NCBI RefSeq assembly: GCF_000429225.1
Contig: NZ_AUBL01000026.1
Coordinates: 1-57,724, forward strand
Direction of reading: 5' to 3'
Length of the DNA: 57,724 nucleotides
From: Actinomyces dentalis DSM 19115
GTDB lineage: Bacteria > Actinomycetota > Actinomycetes > Actinomycetales > Actinomycetaceae
Below, one piece after another: positions 16,492 through 26,167 of this stretch. Both the position numbers and the translations under genes were made by a program. A model generated the notes under the pieces. It was not told the DNA's origin. It saw only the letters and a program-made list of their open reading frames with translations, and searched no databases. The first letter of the stretch is position 1. The number at the start of each line of letters is the position of its first letter.

Positions 16492-18351
16492 GTGACGATG
16501 CTCGCTTACCGAAGCGCCTTCAGCGCCGACGGGCCCGTCGACCAGGTGGCGCCCGCCGTGCGCGACGTCATGGTCGACTGGGCGGAGAAGAAGCACCGCA
16601 AGAAACTCGGCCCCGACGGCCTGGGGGCGCTCGCCCCCGGGGTGCGGCTGCAGCCCCACCCCGGGCTCGAGCTCCTCATGACCGACACCCGCGAGGAGCT
16701 GGAGGACCGCGTCTTCGGCTTCGTCGTCGTCGAGCGCCACGGCACGAACTCCTGGGCCAGCCAGGTCATGGTCGCCGGCGGCCCCCGCCTGGGGGACCGC
16801 AGCCTCATCGTCGTCGAGACCGACTCCCCGCCCTCCCCCAAGGACCCGCTGCGCCCCAAGACCGCCAGCGTGCCGAGGTTCGTGCGCACCATGCTGGAGC
16901 GCTTCGAGTGCGACGACGCCGGCATCCGCCTGAGCAACAGCCCGCAGGTCCTCGGCGCCGAGGACGTCCCCGGGCTCCTGGAGGAACTGGGGGCGGACGA
17001 CCACCACGGGCTCGTGCTGGTGGCGGGGACCCCCGAGGGCCGCCCCCTGCCGGCGTGGACGAAATTCATAGGCAATCTCACCAAGGGGACGGTCGGCCAG
17101 GCGGCCACCTACATCCTCGACGAGGCGGCGACGTCGGCCTTCAACGGCGGCGTCTGCCCGCAGCACGCCGTGCCCGGCGGGGCCCTGCGCTCCTTCGCCC
17201 CGGGGGCCCTCTTCGAGGAGCCCGACGACGGCGCCCGCCACCGCCTCCTGGCCGCCCAGACCCTCGCCGACGACAAGCTCCGCAAGAAGGCCGGGCAGGT
17301 CCTCGAACGGCGCATCCGGGCCTTCACCAACGACCGCGAACTGGAACGGCGCACCCGGCGCTACCTGTGGATACTGGGCCAGCACTTCGACGAGATCGTC
17401 TTCCGCACGCCCCGGCAGCGCGAGATCGGGCCGGCCGCCGCCGCGGACGGGGCCTCCCCGGAGACGGCGCCCGCCGAGCTGCACGCGCGGGTGGAGGAGC
17501 TGACCGCCCGCCTCGCCGACCGCAATGAGGACCTGGACGACGCGAGGAAGGAGCTGGCCGAGGCCCGGGACAAGATCAGGCTCCTCGAGCAGCGCGACGC
17601 CAAGCGCGAGCAGGACGACGACGCCCTGCGCGAGGAACTGCGGCTGCGCACCGACGAGCGCGACGAGCTCAACGTCGACTACGCCGTCGCCCTGGACGAC
17701 AAGGACCGCGCCCTGGGCAGGGCGGAGAAGGCCGAACGGGAGGTGCAGCGCCTGCGCACCGTGCTCTCGCGCATCGGCCACGCCGAGGAGGCGTGGGACA
17801 CCCCCGAGGAGGACGAGCCCGACCTCGCCCAGCCCTCGGACTGGCTGGAGCTGGCGACCTGGGCCGGCAACGGGGAGCTCGCCCGGGCCCTGCCCCGGGT
17901 CGACTTCACCTGCGACTGGGACCGGGCCCTGGACCTGGACGACCAGAACAACCTGACCTGGATCGCCACGACCTGGGACATCCTGCGGGCCCTCAACGAC
18001 TACGGGCGCGCCCGGGCGGACGAGAGCGTGACGGTGCGCAACCTCCACGAGTACCTCAGCGCGCCGCCGGAGGGCTTCCGCACGGTGCCGCGCGGGCGCT
18101 ACAAGCCCACCGAGTCGGAGACGGTCGAGAACCGGCAGCGCTACCGCAAGGAGAGGACCTTCCCGGTGCCCGAGCAGGTCCCCGGCCGCGACGACAACGG
18201 GCGCCTGTACATGGACCGGCACTTCGTCATCGCCACCGCGGGCATAGTCTCTCCCCGCCTCTACTTCCACGACGCCACCGACGTCCCCGACTACGGCAAG
18301 GTGGTCGTGGGCTACATCGGCCGCCACCTCACCAACGGCCAGACCAACTGA
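16492..18351 (+). CDS. large protein of unknown function with central coiled coil
   Basis: 619 residues from the GTG at 16492 (GAGGAG 4 nt upstream); ATG 16498 is an equal alternative. No named family is recognised. Seen: an N-terminal alpha/beta region (residues 1-290) with a repeated VVVE/VVET strand pattern and a WTKFIGNLTKGTVGQAATYI helix; a charged, heptad-like coiled coil at about 325-430 (EELTARLADRNEDLDDARKE and following); and a C-terminal alpha/beta domain (about 440-619) with a conserved-looking YMDRHFVIATAGIVSPRLYF strand pair and a basic patch (RGRYKPTESETVENRQRYRK). No signal peptide or membrane segment is present. The long coiled coil suggests oligomerisation or bridging. It lies between the SUKH-like gene and the MoxR operon, and may be a structural partner of the giant helicases; that link rests on position only. 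Confidence 0.85.
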   Translation: MTMLAYRSAFSADGPVDQVAPAVRDVMVDWAEKKHRKKLGPDGLGALAPGVRLQPHPGLELLMTDTREELEDRVFGFVVVERHGTNSWASQVMVAGGPRLGDRSLIVVETDSPPSPKDPLRPKTASVPRFVRTMLERFECDDAGIRLSNSPQVLGAEDVPGLLEELGADDHHGLVLVAGTPEGRPLPAWTKFIGNLTKGTVGQAATYILDEAATSAFNGGVCPQHAVPGGALRSFAPGALFEEPDDGARHRLLAAQTLADDKLRKKAGQVLERRIRAFTNDRELERRTRRYLWILGQHFDEIVFRTPRQREIGPAAAADGASPETAPAELHARVEELTARLADRNEDLDDARKELAEARDKIRLLEQRDAKREQDDDALREELRLRTDERDELNVDYAVALDDKDRALGRAEKAEREVQRLRTVLSRIGHAEEAWDTPEEDEPDLAQPSDWLELATWAGNGELARALPRVDFTCDWDRALDLDDQNNLTWIATTWDILRALNDYGRARADESVTVRNLHEYLSAPPEGFRTVPRGRYKPTESETVENRQRYRKERTFPVPEQVPGRDDNGRLYMDRHFVIATAGIVSPRLYFHDATDVPDYGKVVVGYIGRHLTNGQTN

Positions 18352-18463
18352 AGCCGCCGCCCGGGGCCGCGCCCGCCCCGGACCCAGGGCGCCGGCACTC
18401 CGCCGCGCCCGCCCGGGGCCGCGCTCCCCATCACATCTCATGGGCGCCGGGTCCGCGGTCGTA

Positions 18464-18469
18464 TAGCCT
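18464..18469 (+). promoter_or_regulatory. -10 box of the MoxR operon
   Basis: TAGCCT within TATAGCCT lies about 44 nt ahead of the moxR ATG, followed by a GAGGAG ribosome-binding site at 18503-18508. Confidence 0.45.
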
Positions 18470-18512
18470 TCCCGTGGCACCGCCCGCCCGGGCGGGCCCG
18501 TCGAGGAGAAGA

Positions 18513-19739
18513 ATGAGCACCAACTCTGAGCCGTCCTGGACCGCACCCGACGCCCCCGCGGCCTACCCGCCCGCGTCCGGGGCGTCCCCGGACGCCGCGC
18601 GCTCCAAGGGCCGCCGCTCCCGGGCCCGCCGCGAGCCCGGCTACGGGCAGGCCCCCAAGGCGGCGTCGGGATCCTCCTACCCGGGCACCGGCCCCCTGCC
18701 CTCCTCCTCCGAGCTGCGCCGCGAGGCCCAGCGCACCGCCGAGATCGCCGCGCGCACCACCAGCCCCGAGGAGGACGTCGAGCGCGCCCGCGCCCTGCTC
18801 AAGCGCGTCACCTCCACCTTCTCCGAGCGCGTCGTCGGCCAGCAGCGGCTGCGGGTCGCCCTCGTCTCCTGCCTCATCGCCGGCGGGCACGTCCTGCTCG
18901 AATCGGTCCCCGGCCTGGCCAAGACCACCGCCGCCCAGACGCTGGCCGCCGCCGTCTCCGGCTCCTTCCGCCGCATCCAGTGCACGCCCGACCTCATGCC
19001 CAACGACATCGTGGGCACGCAGATCCTCAACTACGCCACCGGCGAGATGACCACCCAGCTGGGCCCCGTCCACGCCAATATCGTCCTGCTCGACGAGATC
19101 AACCGATCCTCGGCCAAGACCCAGTCGGCCATGCTCGAAGCCATGCAGGAGCGCCAGACCTCCATCGGCGGCGTCGTCTACCCGCTGCCCCACCCCTTCA
19201 TGGTCCTGGCCACGCAGAACCCCATCGAGGAGGAGGGCACCTACGTCCTGCCCGAGGCCCAGATGGACCGCTTCCTCATGAAGGAGGTCCTCAGCTACCC
19301 CAAGCCGGCCGAGGAGGCCGACGTCCTGGACCGCATCTCCTCGGGCTCCTTCGACCGGCCCATCACCACCCGCCCCATCTCCACCGACGACGTCGAATGG
19401 CTCCAGGGCGCCGTCGAGCGCGTCTACGTCGACCCGGTCATCAAGCAGTACATCGTCGCCCTCATCAACACCTCCCGCGGCGGCGGCCCCCGCCCCGTGA
19501 CGGGCATCGAGCGGCACGTGCGCGTGGGCGCCTCCCCGCGCGGCGGCATCGCCCTCATGAAGGTCGCCCAGGCCGTCGCCCTCCAGGCCGGCCGCACCTA
19601 CGTCACGCCCGACGACGTGAGCATCCTGCGCCACTCCGTCCTGCGCCACCGCCTCGTGCTCACCTACGACGCCCTGGCCGACGGCGTCGCCCCCGAGACG
19701 ATCATCGACGCCGTCTTCTCCGCCGTCCCCACCCCCTGA
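18513..19739 (+). CDS. MoxR-family AAA+ ATPase
   Basis: 408 residues. A long disordered N-terminal extension (about 85 residues, rich in Ala, Pro, Ser and Arg) is followed by the AAA+ core: Walker A SVPGLAKTT near residue 130, Walker B VLLDEINRSS, sensor-1 ATQNP, and the MoxR signature LPEAQMDRF. MoxR ATPases are chaperones that mature or activate substrates together with vWA proteins. It is the first gene of a tight six-gene operon (next start 6 nt after the stop). The N-terminal extension is longer than the family norm. The ATG at 18513 is supported by GAGGAG at 18503. Confidence 0.93.
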   Translation: MSTNSEPSWTAPDAPAAYPPASGASPDAARSKGRRSRARREPGYGQAPKAASGSSYPGTGPLPSSSELRREAQRTAEIAARTTSPEEDVERARALLKRVTSTFSERVVGQQRLRVALVSCLIAGGHVLLESVPGLAKTTAAQTLAAAVSGSFRRIQCTPDLMPNDIVGTQILNYATGEMTTQLGPVHANIVLLDEINRSSAKTQSAMLEAMQERQTSIGGVVYPLPHPFMVLATQNPIEEEGTYVLPEAQMDRFLMKEVLSYPKPAEEADVLDRISSGSFDRPITTRPISTDDVEWLQGAVERVYVDPVIKQYIVALINTSRGGGPRPVTGIERHVRVGASPRGGIALMKVAQAVALQAGRTYVTPDDVSILRHSVLRHRLVLTYDALADGVAPETIIDAVFSAVPTP

Positions 19740-19744
19740 GCGCC

Positions 19745-20776
19745 ATGGCCACGGACACGGACACCTCCGCCGACTCCCCCCCGGGGACCGCATGGGCCCC
19801 GGGGGCGACCGGGACCGCCCGGGGCGCCTCCCGGCTGGCCCGCGTGCGCGGCCGCCTGGAGCTGCCCACCCTGCGGCGGGCCACCGGCCTGCTCGACGGG
19901 CGCCACCGCTCCGTGTTCATCGGCCACGGCCAGGACTTCGACGACCTGTCCCCCTACCGCCCCGGCGACGACGTGACCGACATCGACTGGAAGTCCTCCG
20001 CCCGCGCCGGCCAGCCCGTCATCAAGCGCTACCAGCGCGAGTCCAACCTCCCCCTCATCCTGGCGGTGGACACCGGGCGCACCATGGCCGCCCAGGCGCC
20101 CGACGGCGACGACAAGCGCGCCCTGGCCCTGGCGGTCGCGGAGATCTTCGGCTACCTGGCGCGCATGCGCGGGGACCCGGTCGCCCTCGTCGCCGGCGAC
20201 GCGGGCCGCGTCGTCGACCGCCCCGCCCGCTCGGGCGCCGAGCACGCCGAGATGCTCCTGGCCCTCCTGGCCCGCCGACTGGACGCGCTGACCACCGGCG
20301 GGGAGAAGGACGAGAACGGGGAGCGGCTCGCCGCCGGGGCGCCGCCCTCCCGGCTGTCCGCGGTCCTGGAGCGGGTCTCCACCTGGCACCGGCGCCGCAG
20401 CCTCGTGGTCCTCATCACCGACACCTCCCACCCCGACGCGCGCACCGACCCCGCGGTCGTCGACTGGCTGCGGCGCCTGTCCGCCCAGCACGAGCTCATC
20501 GCCATCCAGGTGGCCGACGACGTCGCCCTCGCCCCCGGGCGCGGGCGGCGCCGCGACATCGAGCTGGCCGGGGAGGTGCCCGCCTTCCTGCGCGAGGACA
20601 AGGCCCTGGCCGCCAGGCTCGACGCCCAGGAGCGGGCCCGGCGCTCGCGGGTCGCCGCCCTGCTCGACTCCCGCCGCATCGAGCACGTCGCTGTCACCTC
20701 CGAGGCCGTCATGATGGAGCAGATCGCCGAGCTGCTGGCCCGCCAGCGCCTGGTCCTGAACCGGAGGCGGAGGTGA
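19745..20776 (+). CDS. DUF58 domain protein
   Basis: 343 residues. The DUF58 hallmark is present: GHGQDFDDLSPYRPGDD, TDIDWKSSARAGQPVIK and YQRESNLPLILAVD, followed by a vWA-like domain. DUF58 proteins are standard partners of MoxR and are thought to help assemble or regulate cell-envelope or cofactor-requiring complexes. The start is 6 nt after moxR, and its TGA is overlapped by the GTG of the next gene, so the genes are co-translated. Confidence 0.92.
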   Translation: MATDTDTSADSPPGTAWAPGATGTARGASRLARVRGRLELPTLRRATGLLDGRHRSVFIGHGQDFDDLSPYRPGDDVTDIDWKSSARAGQPVIKRYQRESNLPLILAVDTGRTMAAQAPDGDDKRALALAVAEIFGYLARMRGDPVALVAGDAGRVVDRPARSGAEHAEMLLALLARRLDALTTGGEKDENGERLAAGAPPSRLSAVLERVSTWHRRRSLVVLITDTSHPDARTDPAVVDWLRRLSAQHELIAIQVADDVALAPGRGRRRDIELAGEVPAFLREDKALAARLDAQERARRSRVAALLDSRRIEHVAVTSEAVMMEQIAELLARQRLVLNRRRR

Positions 20777-21384
20777 GTCCCGTGCGCGCGAACCCGTGCG
20801 CCGGCCGCGGCGCGTGCGCGGCGCCGGCGGCCCTCCTGCCCGCCGCGCTGCCCGCCGTCGCGGCGCCCGTGGCGCGCCCCGTCCTCATGCCCCTGTGGAT
20901 GATCGTGGCGGCCGTCATCGCCCTGCTCATCGCCATCGCCTGGTTCGCGGGCACCCTCATGACCACCCGCCGCGACACCTCGCGGGCCGTGGCCGACATC
21001 CCCATGGCGCCGGCGGACCGGCGCGAGTGGATCGCGCGCGTCGAGGCCTGCTCCACCCGCTTCCACGACGGCCAGATCGACCTGCGCGCCCTCCACCTCG
21101 AGCTCGCCGAGATCCTGCGCGGCTTCGCCGCCGCGCGCACCGGCGAGCCCGCCGAGTCGGCCACGGCCCAGGAGATCCTCCGGATGGCGGGGGTGCGCCT
21201 GCACCCCTTCGAGGAGCTGTGGCGGCGCCGTCGGCCCCGCCCGGAGCATGACCTGGAGGACAACCCGCTCGGCCACGTCGGCCGGCTCCTGGAGGAGTGG
21301 GAGCAGCCCTCCTTCGACCGCGACCCGCGGGCCGCGGCCCAGACCGCTCTCGATCAGGCGCGGAAGGTGGTGCGCCAATGGTGA
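20773..21384 (+). CDS. membrane protein of the MoxR operon (DUF4381-like position)
   Basis: 203 residues. The GTG start overlaps the preceding TGA (GTGA) with GGAGGCGGAGG just upstream. An Ala-rich N-terminus leads into one strong transmembrane helix (WMIVAAVIALLIAIAWFAG, about 40-58), then a cytosolic helical domain with a LRALHLELAEILRGFAAART helix and a C-terminal amphipathic segment. Position and topology match the small membrane component between DUF58 and BatA in Bat-type operons, but sequence identity to DUF4381 is not certain. Confidence 0.8.
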   Translation: MSPVRANPCAGRGACAAPAALLPAALPAVAAPVARPVLMPLWMIVAAVIALLIAIAWFAGTLMTTRRDTSRAVADIPMAPADRREWIARVEACSTRFHDGQIDLRALHLELAEILRGFAAARTGEPAESATAQEILRMAGVRLHPFEELWRRRRPRPEHDLEDNPLGHVGRLLEEWEQPSFDRDPRAAAQTALDQARKVVRQW

Positions 21385-22439
21385 TGCCCTGGCTGCCGTG
21401 GCTGCTCGCGGGCGCGGCGCTCCTTGTGATCATTCTCGAGCTGGCACTGGGATCGCGCACCCGTTCGCGCCCGGAGGGCCGGCGCCGCGGGCGCCCCGCC
21501 CCGGTGCGCCTGGCCAATTCCTCGCCCCTGCTGTCCAGCGCCCCGGTGCGCTCGCGCATCCGGCGCCGCCGCCTGCTGCTGGGCGCGGTGGCGCTCCTGG
21601 GCGTCGGCGTCCTGACCTGCTCCGCCCTCATCGCCGCTCGGCCCGTGAGAGTCGCCGAGCGCAACGACGCCCTGGCCAACCGCGACATCATCCTGTGCCT
21701 GGACGTGTCCACATCCATGGTCACCACCGACTCGCGGATCCTCGACACCTTCTCCGAGCTGCTGGACACCTTCGACGGCGAGCGGGTCGGGCTGGTCGCG
21801 TGGAACGCCACCGCCCAGACCATGGTCCCCCTGACCGACGACTACGATCTGCTGCGCGGCCAGTTCGAGGAGATCGCCGACGTCCTCGACTTCACCCCCA
21901 CCCGCGGCAACCCGGCCTTCAACGACTACTACGAGACCTTCGCCGGGACCTTCGGGGACGTCCACGGCTCCTCCCTGGTCGGCGACGGCCTGGCCTCGTG
22001 CGCCCTCGCCTTCGACGCGCAGGGCCAGGACCGCTCCCGCTCCATCATCCTGGCCACCGACAACCAGGTCTACGACGACTACGGCGAGCAGATCTACTCC
22101 CTGAGCGAGGCGGCCGATCTCGTCCAGCAGGAGGGCATCCGGCTCTTCTCCCTCTACGGGGCCGACCCCGACATGATGGACCCCAGCACGAGCAGGGCGG
22201 ACATGACCCGGGCGCGCAACGAGCTCAAACGGGTCACCCTCGACCACGACGGCCGGTTCTACGAGGTCGACGACGCCGAGGCGGCCTCCGAGATGGTCAA
22301 GGAGCTGGAGAAGGACCAGATCAAGGAGGTCGGCGGGAACACCGAGGTGCGCGTGACCGACGTGCCCCAGACCGCCGCCGTCGGGCTCCTGGCCGCCGTG
22401 CTGGTGCTCCTGGCCCTGACCGCCTGGAGGCGAGTATGA
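21378..22439 (+). CDS. BatA-like von Willebrand A membrane protein
   Basis: 353 residues. Two N-terminal hydrophobic helices (about 5-22 and 60-80) and one at the C-terminus (about 330-348) bracket a vWA domain with MIDAS DVSTS in [24 protein letters not shown] and [10 protein letters not shown]. This is the usual Bat aerotolerance topology. It overlaps the previous gene by 7 nt and the next by 4 nt. Partner of the MoxR ATPase, probably at the membrane. Confidence 0.9.
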   Translation: MVMPWLPWLLAGAALLVIILELALGSRTRSRPEGRRRGRPAPVRLANSSPLLSSAPVRSRIRRRRLLLGAVALLGVGVLTCSALIAARPVRVAERNDALANRDIILCLDVSTSMVTTDSRILDTFSELLDTFDGERVGLVAWNATAQTMVPLTDDYDLLRGQFEEIADVLDFTPTRGNPAFNDYYETFAGTFGDVHGSSLVGDGLASCALAFDAQGQDRSRSIILATDNQVYDDYGEQIYSLSEAADLVQQEGIRLFSLYGADPDMMDPSTSRADMTRARNELKRVTLDHDGRFYEVDDAEAASEMVKELEKDQIKEVGGNTEVRVTDVPQTAAVGLLAAVLVLLALTAWRRV

Positions 22440-23506
22440 GGTTCGACCCGCTCCTGCCCGGATCCTGGCCGCTGGTGATCGCCGTCGCGCTCGTCATGGC
22501 GGCCCTGCTGTGGTGGTCCGCCCGCTGGGCCTTCTCCGCGCTCGCCGACCCCGGCGCCCGGGCCTCCTGGTGGCGCCGGGCCTGCCTGGCCCTCGTCATG
22601 GTGCTGATCCTGGCGGGGCCCGCCGCCGCCGTCACCGAGTCCACGCAGGTGTCGAACGTGGAGATCTACCTCGTCGTCGACCGGACCGGGTCGATGGCGG
22701 CCGAGGACTGGGCGGGTGGCCCCGCCGCCGGGGGCGGGACGCGCCTGGACGGCGTCAAGTCGGACCTGACCGCCATCCGCGACGCGTGGCCGCAGGCCCG
22801 CTTCTGCATTCTGGCGCTGGACGGTGCCGCCGCCCGCGAGCTGCCGCTGACCAGCGACCTGGACGCCGTCACCTCCTGGATCGGCTCCCTCCAGCAGGAG
22901 ATCACGCAGCGCTCGCAGAGCTCCTCCCTGGACCGGACGCTGCCGCTGCTCGTCCAGACCCTCACCAGGGCCAAGGAGAAGAACCCCGAGGACGCGCGAC
23001 TGGTCTACATCCTCTCCGACGGCGAGGCCACCGACGACGGCCAGGGCGCCGCCGATGCCAGCGCGGCCGGGGCGACGTGGGCCAAGGCGGGCGAGCTCAC
23101 CGACGGCGGCGCCGTCCTGGGCTACGGAACGGCCTCCGGCGGCATGATGCGGTCCTTCGACGGCTCGTCCACCCCCGGCTCCGGCAAGTACATCCTCGAC
23201 CCCGACACCGGCAAGCCCGCCGTCTCCGTGCCCGACACCCGGGCCCTCGCCTCCGTCGCCGAGGCCCTGGGCGTGCCCTACTTCCAGCGCACCGGCGGGT
23301 CCGACGACGTCCCCACCGGCGACTTCACGCGCCAGGACGTCAACGCGGTGCTCACCGACGGCCGCGAGAAGAAGAACCGCGTCCGCTACCTCACCTGGCC
23401 GCTGGGCATTGCGGCGTCGGCCCTGGCGATCTGGGAGCTCGTGGCGCTGATCCGGGCCGAGCGCGCGCTCCGCCGCCTGACCGCCCTCGGGGAGGGAGTC
23501 CGATGA
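22436..23506 (+). CDS. BatB-like von Willebrand A membrane protein
   Basis: 356 residues. N-terminal membrane helices (about 12-28 and 48-66), then a vWA domain with the variant [13 protein letters not shown] (Thr in place of the first Ser), a [12 protein letters not shown] strand and a C-terminal membrane helix ([20 protein letters not shown]). It is paired with the preceding vWA gene, as in Bat operons. The start overlaps the upstream stop (ATGAG). Confidence 0.9.
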   Translation: MRFDPLLPGSWPLVIAVALVMAALLWWSARWAFSALADPGARASWWRRACLALVMVLILAGPAAAVTESTQVSNVEIYLVVDRTGSMAAEDWAGGPAAGGGTRLDGVKSDLTAIRDAWPQARFCILALDGAAARELPLTSDLDAVTSWIGSLQQEITQRSQSSSLDRTLPLLVQTLTRAKEKNPEDARLVYILSDGEATDDGQGAADASAAGATWAKAGELTDGGAVLGYGTASGGMMRSFDGSSTPGSGKYILDPDTGKPAVSVPDTRALASVAEALGVPYFQRTGGSDDVPTGDFTRQDVNAVLTDGREKKNRVRYLTWPLGIAASALAIWELVALIRAERALRRLTALGEGVR

Positions 23507-24555
23507 GCAGCAGTACATCGAGCCCGCCGGACGCCCCGACCGGGGTCGGCGCCTCCGCCGCCGGGACCGGCCCCGCATCCTCCGCCGAGCGCTTCCGCCC
23601 CGGGGGCATGAGCGAGGAGGAGGCGCGTCGCTACGCAGGCGCCGTCGGAATGGACGAGGGCGAGGACGGCGACGGGGACGAGGACGAGGACGAGGACCCG
23701 GGCCGCAGGAGCGACCGGCTGCGCCGTCGGCGCCGAATGCTGCTCGTGGGCGGACCCCCGGCGGTGATCGTCGTCCTCCTGGCCGCCTGGCTCGCCTTCC
23801 TCAGCCTCATGACAATGGCGGCGAACAACGCCGTCATCCACAAGGACTACAGGACCGCCGTCAGCCGCTACGCGATCGTGGCGAGAGTCGACCCGTGGCT
23901 GGAGAAGTGGCGGGTGCACTACAACCTCGGCACCGCCCAGCTCCTGGACGGCCGGCTCGACCAGGCGCAGGCCAGCCTGGAGACGGCGCTCAAGACGGCG
24001 CCGAAGGCGAACATGGTCAAGGTCACGCGCGAGGACGGCACCACCGACCAGATCCGCGACCCCGGCGCGCCGGAGTGCCTCGTGCGCACCAATCTCTACG
24101 CCGTCCACGTGGCCGCCTGGTACAACGCCGTCTCGACCGGGAACACGGCCGAGGCCCAGGCGCGCCGCGCCGCCATGACCGAGGCGGCGGGGGAGTGCGA
24201 GGTGGTTCCGCCGCCCGAGGAGCCCGACCCCACCCCCTCGCCGAGTCCGCCGCCCAGTCCGGAGCCGAGCCCGTCGCCCACGCCCACGGCCTCGTCGGAC
24301 CCCTCGCCGACCCCGCCGCCCACGCCCACGCCCGGCCCCTCGTCGAGCCCCACGCCCGGCCCGTCGCCCACGCCTGCGCCGTCGCCCACGCCCACGTCCG
24401 GCCCCTCGTCGAGCCCCACGCCCGGTTCGTCCTCGAGCCCCGTGCCCTCGCCGTCGCCCTCGTCGAGCGATCCCAAGCGCGACAAGCTGCGGGAGCGCAA
24501 CGAGGACGCCAACCCCACCAGGGGTCCGGGCGGCAGTGGCGGACGTCCCTGGTAG
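23503..24555 (+). CDS. TPR membrane protein with Pro/Ser/Thr tail (BatC-like)
   Basis: 350 residues. Order: disordered N-terminus with an acidic run ([15 protein letters not shown]), a basic [11 protein letters not shown] stop-transfer stretch, one membrane helix (about 83-103), and two TPR-like helices ([16 protein letters not shown] and [18 protein letters not shown]). A tail of about 110 residues follows, composed of PSPTP-type repeats likely exposed outside the membrane. It is the last gene of the MoxR operon, overlapping the vWA gene by 4 nt. The role is probably scaffolding of the vWA proteins. Confidence 0.85.
   Translation: MSSSTSSPPDAPTGVGASAAGTGPASSAERFRPGGMSEEEARRYAGAVGMDEGEDGDGDEDEDEDPGRRSDRLRRRRRMLLVGGPPAVIVVLLAAWLAFLSLMTMAANNAVIHKDYRTAVSRYAIVARVDPWLEKWRVHYNLGTAQLLDGRLDQAQASLETALKTAPKANMVKVTREDGTTDQIRDPGAPECLVRTNLYAVHVAAWYNAVSTGNTAEAQARRAAMTEAAGECEVVPPPEEPDPTPSPSPPPSPEPSPSPTPTASSDPSPTPPPTPTPGPSSSPTPGPSPTPAPSPTPTSGPSSSPTPGSSSSPVPSPSPSSSDPKRDKLRERNEDANPTRGPGGSGGRPW
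24230..24470. repeat. Pro/Ser/Thr-encoding microrepeat
   Basis: Degenerate in-frame repeats of CCCACGCCC/TCGTCGAGC type units encode [17 protein letters not shown] sequence in the C-terminal tail of the TPR protein. Confidence 0.75.
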
Positions 24556-24729
24556 TTCGCCGGCCCGCTCGCCCGGCCCGTGGGAACGTCACATGATCCG
24601 CGAGATCGCCGGGCGCCTGGAAGCCGCGCGGGAGCCGCCTTCTACGGCGTCCGTCCCGGCGGCGCCGCGCCCGGCGGCCCCCGCGGGCGCCCGCGACCAC
24701 CGGAGCGGTCCCGCGAAGGGGCGGAGGAG

Positions 24730-25422
24730 TCAGCCCGCGGCGGCGATGTTCTCGCGGTCGTGCCCCTGATCGCCGTGCGCGGGGTCGGAGGCCCGGGTGG
24801 GCGGGATCACCGGAACCTCGTGGCGCGGATCCGGCGCCCCGACGGCGCGCAGCACGAAGGCGTCGAGCGCGGCCAGGTACTGGGCGCGGGCGCGGGGCTC
24901 CGACGGCGTCGGCCTGCCCCCCATGACGCAGGCGTGCACCAGCGGGATCATCTGCGAGGGGTCCTGGCGGGGGATCGCCCCGCAGCTCATGGCGTCGGTG
25001 AGGATCTGGGCGAGCATCTGGGTCATGTGGCCGGCGTGCGCGCGCAGCCGGCTCGCCGTGCCGCGGGAGACCGAGTCGGCCAGCGGGCCCGTGGAGGGGA
25101 AGTGGTAGTGGCGCTTGATGAGCGCCTGCTGACGCACGTAGACGCGCAGGCGGTCGATCGGGTCCTCCATGCCCGCCAGGGCGCGCGAGAGCTCCTCGGC
25201 GTAGCGCGCGGTCTCGTGCTCCATGAAGGCCAGGAGCAGGTCCTCCTTGTTGGCGAAGTGGTTGTAGACCGCGGTGCGGCCGACCCCGGCGCGGGCGGCG
25301 ACGTCGGACAGGGTGATCTTGTCGAAGGACCGGTGGCTCATGAGCGCGGACAGGGCCTCGAAAAGGGCGTTGCGCGTCCGCTCACGATGCTCGGCCAGTG
25401 AGTTCCCTATAATCTTCGGCAT
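24730..25422 (-). CDS. TetR/AcrR-family transcriptional regulator
   Basis: 230 residues. The N-terminal TetR helix-turn-helix is clear: TRNALFEALSALMSHRSFDK, ITLSDVAARAGVGRTAVYNHF, ANKEDLL. The C-terminal ligand domain is all-helical and ends in a disordered tail. It is convergent with the MoxR operon. A palindrome AGGGTACCCT at 25424-25433 abuts the start codon, and a TAGGTT box lies just upstream, so autoregulation is likely. The target genes and ligand are not evident. Confidence 0.9.
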   Translation of the reverse strand: MPKIIGNSLAEHRERTRNALFEALSALMSHRSFDKITLSDVAARAGVGRTAVYNHFANKEDLLLAFMEHETARYAEELSRALAGMEDPIDRLRVYVRQQALIKRHYHFPSTGPLADSVSRGTASRLRAHAGHMTQMLAQILTDAMSCGAIPRQDPSQMIPLVHACVMGGRPTPSEPRARAQYLAALDAFVLRAVGAPDPRHEVPVIPPTRASDPAHGDQGHDRENIAAAG

Positions 25423-25423
25423 G

Positions 25424-25433
25424 AGGGTACCCT
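25424..25433. promoter_or_regulatory. candidate TetR operator
   Basis: Perfect 10-bp palindrome AGGGTACCCT one base ahead of the TetR start codon, overlapping the predicted transcription start. Confidence 0.35.
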
Positions 25434-25500
25434 AACCTACAAGGTGACGAAGTAGCGATCGGCGTCATAAAAGTGGTGCGCGGCGCTCTTGCGACCCGGC

Positions 25501-26079
25501 TCACGTCCTCGTCGCCGCGAGGATCGAGGCGAGGACCGGCAGGTCGGCGTCCAGCCAGGGCAGAGCGCCGACCTCCCCCAGCCCCGCCCAGCGCAGCTGC
25601 TCGTGCGAGGTCCCCCGCCGCGGTCCGTGCGCCGGGTCGGCGGGCTCGGCCAGCCACACGCGCATGCGGTAGCCGTACAGGGCGGGCCAGGCGGGCGCGT
25701 CGTCGCCCGGGAAGGGGGAATCGGCGGCGGAGACCGGCGCCGCCACCGCCAGCCCGGCGGGCGGGGCGATCTCGGCGCCCAGGCGGACGGACAGGCTGAT
25801 CTCCTCGCGCAGCTCGCGCTCCAGGGCCCGCACGGGCCGCTCGCCCGGCTCGACCTTCCCGCCGGGAAGCTCGTACCGCCCGGCGTGCTCGGCCGGGTAG
25901 GAGCGGGCGGCGCACAGCATCTTCGTCGGCCGGGTCAGCGAGTCGAGGACGGCGGCGGCCACGACGAGCCGCGAGCCGGCCGGTCGGGCCGACAAAGGCG
26001 CGGGCGCGCGGCGACCGCCCGGAGGCGCCGTGCCGCCGGGGACGTTCGTGCCGCCGGGGGCGGGGGAGCGGGTCGTCAC
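25501..26079 (-). CDS. Nudix hydrolase (MutT-like)
   Basis: 192 residues. The Nudix box GKVEPGERPVRALERELREE is complete except that the last Gly is Ser (EEISL). The upstream ELPGGK and a VVAAAVLDS strand fit the MutT/8-oxo-dGTPase group, so sanitation of oxidised nucleotides is the likely role, though the substrate cannot be read from sequence. GTG 26079 is the start because TAGGCT lies 6 nt upstream (leaderless pattern). The first about 35 residues are low-complexity. Confidence 0.88.
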   Translation of the reverse strand: MTTRSPAPGGTNVPGGTAPPGGRRAPAPLSARPAGSRLVVAAAVLDSLTRPTKMLCAARSYPAEHAGRYELPGGKVEPGERPVRALERELREEISLSVRLGAEIAPPAGLAVAAPVSAADSPFPGDDAPAWPALYGYRMRVWLAEPADPAHGPRRGTSHEQLRWAGLGEVGALPWLDADLPVLASILAATRT

Positions 26080-26085
26080 GGGCCG

Positions 26086-26091
26086 AGCCTA
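26086..26091 (-). promoter_or_regulatory. -10 box of the Nudix gene
   Basis: TAGGCT on the minus strand, 6 nt before the GTG start. Confidence 0.5.
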
Positions 26092-26167
26092 TCGGCGGGG
26101 CGAGACTCTGGCCGCACCCCCGCACCCGCCGCCCGCGTCCACAGCCGGACCTGGCAGACTGCGGTCC

